This document shows positions 5,997-12,679 of a DNA stretch of 22,212 nucleotides, one piece after another. Position 1 is the stretch's first letter, and each line of letters begins with the position of its first letter. A program made the translations under genes and the position numbers. The notes under the pieces were generated by a model. That model made no database searches, was not told the DNA's origin, and was given only the letters and a program-made list of their open reading frames with translations. The DNA comes from an uncultured Coriobacteriaceae bacterium (GTDB lineage: Bacteria; Actinomycetota; Coriobacteriia; Coriobacteriales; QAMH01), in assembly GCA_902796975.1 (NCBI GenBank), contig CADBRF010000293.1:1-22212 (forward strand). Direction: 5' to 3'.

Positions 5997-6995
5997 ATGG
6001 ATCAGAGTGCAGGTGTTTCTAGGCGTAGTTTCATGACGGGCGCAGCAGCTCTTGGCGCGTTGGGCATCATGGCAGCAACCGGCTGCTCCAGCAATGCGGC
6101 ATCGAGCGCCTCTTCCAGCGCAAGCGGCAGCACGGCTGCCGGTGGCGTTGAGAAGGAAATCATCGTCGCCAGCTTTGGCACGACCTTCGACAACAGCCGT
6201 CACATCACCATCGGCGCAGTTGAAGACATCATCCGCGAGAACTTCCCCGATTGGAAGGTTCAGCGCGCGTTCACCGCACAGGACATCATCGACAAGCTCG
6301 CTGCTGGCAAGGGCATTGCCGAGGATGGCTCCTACGACAACAACCCTGTCACCATCATGAACTTCGAAGACGCCGTCGCAGACGCTCAGGACAAGGGCGT
6401 CAAGCAGCTCGTTGTGCTCGCAACGCACGTCACGGGCGGCGCGGAATATCAGGATGTCAAGAATTCTCTCGGCGAAGTCACTAGCAAGTTCGACAAGGCA
6501 GTTCTCTGCCCGCCGTTGCTGGACAAGGACGAGGACTACGAGAAGGTCGCCGATATCATGCACGGCGTTACCGAGGAGTACGACGACGGCAAGACCGCCA
6601 TCTGCCTCATGGGCCATGGCAATGGCAACCTGGGCGACGAGTCCGATAAGTACTATCAGCAGCTTCAAGAGACCTTCACCAAGAAGGGTTACAAGAACTA
6701 CTACATCTTCACCGTCGAGTCCGAAGTTGTCAGCTACGACAATGTTATCAAGCTGATGAAGGAGTCCGGCGTCGATTACAAGAAGGTCGTCCTCCGCGAC
6801 ATCATGGTTGTCGCTGGCGACCATGCCAACAACGACATGGCCGATATGAATGACCCAGAGTCCTTCGCGAGCCAGTTCAAGGCTGCCGGCTATGACGTCA
6901 CCTGCGTGCTTGATGGCATGGGCCAGATCTCCGGCATCCAGTTCATGTATCTTGACCATGTCAAGGCAACCATGGAGGAGAACAGCCTCAAATAG
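5997..6995 (+). CDS. cbiK: Exported CbiK-family sirohydrochlorin cobaltochelatase-like lipoprotein
   Basis: This 332-residue protein has a Tat motif SRRSF (residues 8-12), a hydrophobic segment and a lipobox ending ATGC (C30), followed by a Ser/Ala-rich linker to about residue 50. The mature part is a CbiK-type class II chelatase: EIIVASFGTTF (54-64), LATHVTGGAEY (141-151), LMGHGNGN (204-211), TVES (239-242) and VAGDHANNDM (272-281). By comparison with CbiK, H207, E241 and H276 are the likely metal ligands. Cytoplasmic CbiK inserts cobalt into sirohydrochlorin, and exported versions are known in Desulfovibrio. A surface lipoprotein in a monoderm is unlikely to serve the pathway directly, so metal or tetrapyrrole binding for uptake is the alternative role. 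The ATG at 5997 follows GGGAGG. An ATG at 5922 lies inside the riboswitch and is rejected. Confidence 0.88.
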   Translation: MDQSAGVSRRSFMTGAAALGALGIMAATGCSSNAASSASSSASGSTAAGGVEKEIIVASFGTTFDNSRHITIGAVEDIIRENFPDWKVQRAFTAQDIIDKLAAGKGIAEDGSYDNNPVTIMNFEDAVADAQDKGVKQLVVLATHVTGGAEYQDVKNSLGEVTSKFDKAVLCPPLLDKDEDYEKVADIMHGVTEEYDDGKTAICLMGHGNGNLGDESDKYYQQLQETFTKKGYKNYYIFTVESEVVSYDNVIKLMKESGVDYKKVVLRDIMVVAGDHANNDMADMNDPESFASQFKAAGYDVTCVLDGMGQISGIQFMYLDHVKATMEENSLK

Positions 6996-7051
6996 CTGAG
7001 GCGCCTCTTGGAGGACGCATCGGTCTTTGGCATTCGCGCCCAGAGAGTATG

Positions 7052-7096
7052 AAAGTGCGGTTCATGGCGCGTCGCGCGCTGGAACCGCACTTTTTT
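7052..7096 (+). terminator. Strong intrinsic terminator between cbiK and the surface-protein gene
   Basis: AAAGTGCGGTTC (7052-7063) pairs perfectly with GAACCGCACTTT (7082-7093), followed by T7091-7096. The 18-base loop contains a further GCGCG/CGCGC mini-stem. It lies 57 bases after the cbiK stop and 20 before the next start, so it should let the cbiK-like lipoprotein be made in excess over the transporter genes unless read through. Confidence 0.9.
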
Positions 7097-7115
7097 ATCA
7101 GGTGAGGAGATCTAG

Positions 7116-8327
7116 GTGAAACGTATTATCGGCGGTGTGAGCATACTGCTGCTTTCAGTTGCGCTGTGCTTTGGAAGCGCGATCCCTGCGCTTGCTGCGG
7201 GCTCAACGGACTCTATTGCGAGCGAAGGGGATTACGGCGGTCGCACAGAAGTGGGCTCGAGCGGCATGAAAGCCGTGGAGGGCGCTGAAGTAGCAGACGG
7301 CACATATGATATGTCCGTGGAAACTGACACGTCGATGTTCAATATCATCGATTGTCAGCTGACGGTCAAAGACGGCAAGATGTCGGCAGTGCTCACTCTG
7401 AGCGGCAATGGCTACCAGTGGCTCTACAACGGCACGGCAGAAGAAGCCGCTGCAGATAACGAAGCCAACTACATCGAGTATGTGAAGAACGACAGTGGTC
7501 GCTACACCTATACCATCGATGACGTGCCCGTTCTCAACAACACGGTCAAAGTAAGCGCTTTCAGCAAGAAGAACCAGAAGTGGTACGACCACGACATCAT
7601 CTACCTTGCCGCCACCCTTCCCGATTCTGCGCTTTCCGATACCGCCAAGCAGGCGGTGAAGGAGTCTACGCCGGTCTATGGGCTTGCGGATGGCGATTAC
7701 ACCATCGGCGTGGATATGACGGGTGGATCGGGCAAGGCCTCGATTACCAGCCCTGCCACCATGCACATGAAAGACGGCGAAGCGACCGTCGATATCGAGT
7801 GGAGCAGCAACAACTACGACTATATGCTGGTCGATGGCGTGAAATACGAGCCGGTCAACACGAGCGGTAATTCCGTCTTCCAGATTCCGCTGCGTGTCTT
7901 TGACACCACCTGGGCAGTAATAGCCGACACCACCGCCATGAGCGAACCTCATGAAATCGAGTACTATCTGAGCTTCCATTCTGGTCAAATTGAAGCAGTG
8001 GGAGGGCAGGCCTCAACCAACACCGCTTCACAAGAAAGCAGTGGGACGAATGCGACGCTCATCATTGTGATTGCCGTGCTCGTGGTAGTCGTCGCTGCAC
8101 TTGCCGCTCTGCTCGTCACACGAGAGCGCAAGAGGAAGGCAGTGGTGGCCGGACCGAAGGGCGCGGTTCATGCCGATGAGAGCGTAGTTGCTCAGGCGTC
8201 TGCGCATGTGGACGATTCCAAGAACGTAGGACTGCCCGACAAGCATAGCGAGGACGAACGGGCAGCTGCTTGGCACGAGGCGAACCCCGACAAGCGCATC
8301 GACTTGGATGACGAGGGTTCCAAATGA
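7116..8327 (+). CDS. Membrane-anchored surface protein with two NEAT-like repeats
   Basis: This 403-residue protein of no assigned name has a Sec signal peptide (residues 1-28, ending PALAA), two related beta-rich domains (about 59-168 and 188-288), a Thr/Ser-rich linker, one membrane helix (313-335) with a positively charged stop (RERKRK) and a short charged cytoplasmic tail. Each domain opens with ADG-(T/D)-Y and carries an MK/VKDG-(K/E) strand, an arrangement that recalls NEAT heme-binding domains. The second also has SSNNYDYMLVDG and a conserved-looking AVIADTTAMS..HEIEYYLSF end. Heme or corrinoid binding is therefore plausible but unproven. The start is GTG with GAGGAGA 5 bases upstream. 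It overlaps the next gene by 4 bases, which ties it to the ABC importer. There is no LPXTG sorting signal. Confidence 0.75.
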   Translation: MKRIIGGVSILLLSVALCFGSAIPALAAGSTDSIASEGDYGGRTEVGSSGMKAVEGAEVADGTYDMSVETDTSMFNIIDCQLTVKDGKMSAVLTLSGNGYQWLYNGTAEEAAADNEANYIEYVKNDSGRYTYTIDDVPVLNNTVKVSAFSKKNQKWYDHDIIYLAATLPDSALSDTAKQAVKESTPVYGLADGDYTIGVDMTGGSGKASITSPATMHMKDGEATVDIEWSSNNYDYMLVDGVKYEPVNTSGNSVFQIPLRVFDTTWAVIADTTAMSEPHEIEYYLSFHSGQIEAVGGQASTNTASQESSGTNATLIIVIAVLVVVVAALAALLVTRERKRKAVVAGPKGAVHADESVVAQASAHVDDSKNVGLPDKHSEDERAAAWHEANPDKRIDLDDEGSK

Positions 8328-9556
8328 TGCGCCGTAGGTGGACAGCGGTTTTTGCCGCTGCAGTGGCTTGTTGCGCCCTTGTCTTTGGGCTTTCCGCTTG
8401 TGGATCGTCGGCTTCCAGCAGCTCCGCGGGCTCTGCTAGCGTAAGCGCGGCAGCAACAAGCTCGAGCACTACGAGCAAATCTATTGCTGAACCGATTCAC
8501 GACATCAGCAGCGAGCTCACCTTCGATCACGACCTCGAGCTCTCCTATGCAGATCAGTTCGCCGTGTCCTACTACAAGGACGGCTACAAGGCCGTGGCAC
8601 TTGCCGATGGCGAGAGGTTCCTCGTTGTTCCCGAAGGCGGCAAGACCCCCGGCGACCTCGCCAAGGATGTCCAGGTTCTCGAGCAGCCGCTCGACCACAT
8701 CTACCTCGTGGGGACTGCCACGATGGACATGTTCCGTTCCATCGATGGCCTTGATTCCATCAGTCTCTCTGGCACCGAAGCGGATGATTGGGATATCGAA
8801 GAAGCGAAGGCCGCTATGGAAGCGGGCAAGATCGTCTACGCGGGCAAGTACAACACGCCCGATTACGAACTCATCCTCTCCAAGGACTGCGACCTCGCGG
8901 TTGAATCGACGATGATCAATCACAATCCCGAGGTCAAAGAGCAGCTCCAGAGCTATGGAATCCCGGTGCTCATTGACCAGAGCAGCTATGAGAGCGAGCC
9001 GCTAGGCCGCAGCGAGTGGGTCAAACTCTACGGCGCCCTCCTCAACAAGGACGAAGAAGCTCAGAAGGTCTGCGATGAGCAGCAGGCAATCCTCGATTCC
9101 ATCCACCCCGATCAGGTTGAGAGCAAGGAAGTTGCCTTCTTTGCCGTGGCCAATCAGGGCTACGCGACCGTGCGCAAGTCCAACGATTATGTCGCCAAGA
9201 TGATTGGCATGGCGGGTGGCACCTATGTGCCGAGCGATGGCGATGAGGATGCGTCGGCAATGCGCACCACCTATAAGATGCAGATGGAGGAGTTCTATGC
9301 CCAGTGCAAGGACTCCGACTACCTCATCTACAACTCCACCATCGAGGGGGAGCTCGGCTCAATGAGCGACCTCAAGGCGAAGAACGAACTCTTCGGCGAG
9401 TTCAAGGCGGTGCAGGATGGCAACGTCTGGTGTACCTCGCAGAGCATGTACCAGGACTCCATGGAGCTTGCCCAGTTCATGCAGGATGTGAACAAGATTC
9501 TGCAAGATCCCAGCACACCCGATAGCGATCTCAATTACCTGCACAAGCTCAAATAG
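8324..9556 (+). CDS. BtuF/FecB-type ABC transporter substrate-binding lipoprotein
   Basis: This 410-residue lipoprotein has a signal peptide with lipobox LSAC (C26), then a Ser/Thr/Ala-rich tether to about residue 52 similar to that of the CbiK-like protein. The mature part resembles class III binding proteins with one long backbone helix: a first lobe with YADQFAVSYYKDG..LVVPEGG and LDHIYLVGTATMDMFRSIDGL, a linking region with PDYELILSKDCDLAVESTMI, and a second lobe with YGIPVLIDQSSYESEPLGRSEWVKLYGALLN. This pattern is typical of iron-siderophore, heme and cobalamin binding proteins. Start codons at 8324 or 8327 are both possible. Because the operon is led by a cobalamin riboswitch, a corrinoid ligand is favoured, with heme or another tetrapyrrole as the alternative. 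Confidence 0.85.
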   Translation: MMRRRWTAVFAAAVACCALVFGLSACGSSASSSSAGSASVSAAATSSSTTSKSIAEPIHDISSELTFDHDLELSYADQFAVSYYKDGYKAVALADGERFLVVPEGGKTPGDLAKDVQVLEQPLDHIYLVGTATMDMFRSIDGLDSISLSGTEADDWDIEEAKAAMEAGKIVYAGKYNTPDYELILSKDCDLAVESTMINHNPEVKEQLQSYGIPVLIDQSSYESEPLGRSEWVKLYGALLNKDEEAQKVCDEQQAILDSIHPDQVESKEVAFFAVANQGYATVRKSNDYVAKMIGMAGGTYVPSDGDEDASAMRTTYKMQMEEFYAQCKDSDYLIYNSTIEGELGSMSDLKAKNELFGEFKAVQDGNVWCTSQSMYQDSMELAQFMQDVNKILQDPSTPDSDLNYLHKLK

Positions 9557-9568
9557 CAAGGGAAAATC

Positions 9569-10597
9569 ATGAGCACTATGGCCGCGAAGAGACGCGCTAG
9601 GTGGACGGCGGGGTTTGTATTCCTCGCCATCGCGCTGGTGGTCTTGCTTATTCTCAGCATCTGCCTCGGCAGTGTACGTATACCTCTGGAGGATCTCTTT
9701 GCCCTCTTCACGGGCGGGGAGGCTTCCGCGCTTGCCAAGAATATCGTCGTTACCACCCGCGCGCCGCGAGCCCTTGCCGCCATCATCCTCGGCGGAGCGC
9801 TCGCTCTCGCCGGCTACCTGCTTCAGACCTTTTTCCACAATCCTATCGCCGGCCCCTTCGTGCTCGGTATTTCCTCGGGTGCGAAGCTTGCCGTCTCGGT
9901 GGTGATGATTCTCTTCCTCAGCTGGGGCCTCACGGTCAATTCGTTCACGATGATCCTTGCAGCCTTCGCAGGCGCCATGGTCTCCATGGCCTTCGTGCTC
10001 TGGCTCTCCAACCACGTACAGGGCATGGGTATGCTCATCGTGGGCGGCGTGATGATCGGCTATATCTGCTCCGCCATCACGGAGTTCATCGTCACCTTTG
10101 CCGACGATGCCGATATCGCCAACCTCCATTACTGGTCGCAAGGGAGCTTCTCGGGCATCACCTGGGATAACGTTTGGGTCATGCTCATCGTGGTGGCTGT
10201 GACAACCGTCTTCGTCTTCCTCCTCTCCAAGCCCATTGGCGCTTTCCAGCTGGGCGAGAACTATGCCGCAAGCCTTGGCGTCAACGTCAAGCGCTTCAGA
10301 GTCCTGCTCGTGCTCCTCTCGAGCTTTCTCGCGGCGACGGTCACGGCATTCGCAGGTCCCATCTCGTTTGTGGGCATCGCGGTGCCCCAGCTCATGAAAG
10401 GTCTCTTCAAGACGGCAAAACCCCTGCTCATGGTACCTGCGTGCTTTGTGGGAGGCTCGGTATTCTGTCTCTTCTGCGACTTGCTCGCTCGTATTGTCTT
10501 TGCTCCCACCGAGCTCTCCATCTCGGTTGTGACCGCTGTCTTTGGCGCCCCTGTTGTCATCGCGGTGCTCATCCGCCGCAAGCGGGGAGGGGAGTAG
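9569..10597 (+). CDS. BtuC/FecCD-type ABC transporter permease
   Basis: This 342-residue integral membrane protein has about ten hydrophobic helices and no signal peptide. The signature RAPRALAAIILGGALALAGYLLQ (residues 64-86), continuing with FFHNPIAGPFVLGISSGA, is the conserved FecCD block around helices 2-3. Further blocks are IGAFQLGENYAASLGVNVKRFRVL, which forms the coupling region that meets the ATPase, and GPISFVGIAVPQLMKGLFK near the C-terminus. The homodimer would form the pathway for the substrate delivered by the upstream lipoprotein. It begins 12 bases after the binding protein and ends 3 bases before the ATPase gene. Family membership is clear; corrinoid specificity follows only from the riboswitch and neighbours. 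Confidence 0.93.
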   Translation: MSTMAAKRRARWTAGFVFLAIALVVLLILSICLGSVRIPLEDLFALFTGGEASALAKNIVVTTRAPRALAAIILGGALALAGYLLQTFFHNPIAGPFVLGISSGAKLAVSVVMILFLSWGLTVNSFTMILAAFAGAMVSMAFVLWLSNHVQGMGMLIVGGVMIGYICSAITEFIVTFADDADIANLHYWSQGSFSGITWDNVWVMLIVVAVTTVFVFLLSKPIGAFQLGENYAASLGVNVKRFRVLLVLLSSFLAATVTAFAGPISFVGIAVPQLMKGLFKTAKPLLMVPACFVGGSVFCLFCDLLARIVFAPTELSISVVTAVFGAPVVIAVLIRRKRGGE

Positions 10598-10600
10598 GCC

Positions 10601-11752
10601 ATGACAGTTCAAACGGCATTGCCCAACCAGGAACGCCATTCCGTCTCGGGCTTCTCGGGCGACTACTTCTGCCTCGACCACCTCAACGTGGGCTATGAGG
10701 GGACCGTCGTCATCGAAGATGTGAACATCGGCATTGCACAGGGGGAAATTCTCACGCTGATTGGCCCTAACGGTGCGGGCAAATCCACCATCCTCAAGAC
10801 CATCACGCGCCAGCTTGAACCCATCTCCGGTGTGGTGCGGTTCAACGGAGTGGACTGGACCACCATCGAGCGCCACAAGCTTGCCCAGATGATTTCCGTC
10901 CTGCTCACGGAGCGCATCCGTCCCGAGCTCATGACCTGCGAAGACGTGGTCGCAATGGGCCGCTATCCCTATACGGGCAGCCTCGGTGTGCTCCAGCCCG
11001 AAGACCAGAAGATCGTGGATGAGGCAATGGAGCTCGTGCATGTATCCGAGCTCGCCGAGAAGGACTTCTCCGCCATTTCCGACGGTCAGCGCCAGCGCGT
11101 TATGCTTGCTCGTGCTATTTGCCAACAGCCTGATCTCATGATTCTCGACGAGCCCACGTCCTTTCTCGACGTCCGCTACAAGCTCGAGCTCCTCAACATC
11201 CTGCAGAAGATGTCGCGCGAGCGGGGGATGACAGTTGTCATGTCCCTCCACGAGCTTGACCTAGCGGAGCGGGTGTCAGACCGCATCATGACGGTTCGCC
11301 CCGGCCGCCCCGGCGTCATCGACCGCTTTGGGACGTCGGAGGAGATTTTCACGCCGGGTTATATCGACGACCTCTACGGCCTCACGGTGGGAAGCTACGA
11401 CGAGAGTTCCGGACGTGTAGAATTGCCCGCTATTACTGGAGATCCGCGTGTTTTCGTGGTGTGTGGCGGCGGTACAGGCACGCTCGTCTTCCGCAGACTG
11501 CAGCGCGAGGGGACACCTTTTGCAGCTGGCATTCTCACGGAAAACGACACAGACTACCCTGTCGCCGCATCGCTCGCGGCAGAACTCGTGGCGGTTCCCG
11601 CCTTCCAGGTTCCCGGAAACGAGGCAGTTCAGCAAGCACAGGCGGTTATCGACAGGTGCGAACGCGTGACATGCACCTTGGGTGAAGACCGGCTCACACC
11701 GTCCTTGCGGGCTCTTGTGGACTACGCCAAGGACAAGGGAAAGCTAGCTTAA
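10601..11752 (+). CDS. BtuD-type ABC transporter ATPase with an extra C-terminal domain
   Basis: The ATPase core (about residues 22-275) has Walker A GPNGAGKS (55-62), a Q-loop region, a signature reading SDGQR (160-164) instead of LSGGQ, Walker B LMILDE (179-184), the D-loop SFLD and H-loop histidine H217. Residues 283-383 form an additional Rossmann-like domain that opens with VFVVCGGGTGT and continues with RLQREGTPFAAGILTENDTDYPVA. Comparable extensions occur on BtuD-like ATPases of some archaea and Firmicutes, with no function known to me; a regulatory ligand-binding role is a guess. GGAGGGGAG immediately upstream gives a strong ribosome-binding site. The gene ends 11 bases before the convergent TIM-barrel gene. 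Confidence 0.9.
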   Translation: MTVQTALPNQERHSVSGFSGDYFCLDHLNVGYEGTVVIEDVNIGIAQGEILTLIGPNGAGKSTILKTITRQLEPISGVVRFNGVDWTTIERHKLAQMISVLLTERIRPELMTCEDVVAMGRYPYTGSLGVLQPEDQKIVDEAMELVHVSELAEKDFSAISDGQRQRVMLARAICQQPDLMILDEPTSFLDVRYKLELLNILQKMSRERGMTVVMSLHELDLAERVSDRIMTVRPGRPGVIDRFGTSEEIFTPGYIDDLYGLTVGSYDESSGRVELPAITGDPRVFVVCGGGTGTLVFRRLQREGTPFAAGILTENDTDYPVAASLAAELVAVPAFQVPGNEAVQQAQAVIDRCERVTCTLGEDRLTPSLRALVDYAKDKGKLA

Positions 11753-11763
11753 TAGCTTGCGCG

Positions 11764-12558
11764 TTAAAGCCAACCGTGGTCCGCAAGCCAAGCGCAGGAA
11801 GCTGCGGCATCACGGCTCTCTATGGTGAAGGTTGTCGAGCTAGGGCAGTTGTGCTGGGCGGCTTGAAGAATCTCGTCCATATCGAGAACGCCAGCGCCAA
11901 GGGGCAGGTGGTCGTCGCGTATGCCTCGGTTGCTGTGCAGGTGAAAATGGCCGATGTGGCTTCCCAGCGTTTCAATCCACTCTATCACGCTCGGCTTTCT
12001 GCCGGATGTGGGGGCGACCTGCGCGTGTCCCGTATCCAAGCAGATGCTCAAGAGAGGGGAGCCAACATCCTCCACGATGCTCAGCAGCATGTTCGGGTCG
12101 TCTTCGAGCACGTTCTCAATGCAGAGGCGAATGCCATCGCCCCTCTTGTCTTTGAGAAAGTCCTTCCAGAAGGCAACTGATCTCTCGTGGAACCATTCGG
12201 GGAAGTAGACCCGTGGCGTGTAGCCCGCATGGAGCACGAGCGTGTTGGCCCCGAGGTCGCGGCAGGCTTGCCACGCCTGCTCATAGCGGGTACGGGTCAG
12301 CTCGAGTGCAAGATGGTCGATGCTACAGGGCGTGAGCTCGGTATAGGGGCCATGCACAATCGAACGACTCACGCCGGTTGCGTCGATATCCTTGCGTGCA
12401 TGGGCGATAAGCGAGGGATAGCGGTCTGCATCGAGGTTTTCAGAAACACATGTTTCGTTTATCTCAAGCCCAAGGTCATAGTTCCTGGCCACCTCAACAG
12501 GATTCTCATCGAATGTCGCCACATAGAGGCGGTCACACAGTGATTGACGGTTCGGCAT
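11764..12558 (-). CDS. Xylose-isomerase-like TIM-barrel protein (sugar phosphate isomerase/epimerase or AP endonuclease family 2)
   Basis: This 264-residue (alpha/beta)8 protein shows the usual metal-site pattern of the superfamily: VHGPY (H69), VLHAGY (H110), CIENV (E148), CLDTGHAQV (D175, H178), HFHLHSN (H206/H208), then a D/H pair (D215, H217) and TIESRD (E247). These residues would bind divalent metals for an isomerase, epimerase or endonuclease reaction, and the substrate is not evident. The frame extends to a GTG at 12615, but the ATG at 12558 has AGGAAGG upstream and starts where the fold begins. It lies 121 bases downstream of the HyuA-like gene on the same strand and converges on the ATPase gene. 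Probably co-transcribed with the former. Confidence 0.82.
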   Translation of the reverse strand: MPNRQSLCDRLYVATFDENPVEVARNYDLGLEINETCVSENLDADRYPSLIAHARKDIDATGVSRSIVHGPYTELTPCSIDHLALELTRTRYEQAWQACRDLGANTLVLHAGYTPRVYFPEWFHERSVAFWKDFLKDKRGDGIRLCIENVLEDDPNMLLSIVEDVGSPLLSICLDTGHAQVAPTSGRKPSVIEWIETLGSHIGHFHLHSNRGIRDDHLPLGAGVLDMDEILQAAQHNCPSSTTFTIESRDAAASCAWLADHGWL

Positions 12559-12679
12559 AGCCTGCCTTCCTGAATATTTTTCTCGGCGCCGGATACATGA
12601 AAACGGACCCGTCACCTGCCTTCAGCAGAGGCCACGCCGTTCTCGCATGCCTAACAGAAGTCCCAGAGCCTCAGACATC

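Noticed and set aside
11741..11758. Small hairpin AAGCTA/TAGCTT between the convergent ATPase and TIM-barrel genes as a bidirectional terminator
   Set aside because: The stem has only six A/T-rich pairs and no proper T-run follows on either strand, so it cannot be supported as a terminator.
12622..12678. Eighteen-codon minus-strand ORF between the HyuA-like and TIM-barrel genes, considered as a peptide precursor
   Set aside because: There is no convincing ribosome-binding site or precursor-like motif, and it is on the far side of the HyuA-like gene from the radical-SAM enzyme. An ORF this short is expected by chance.
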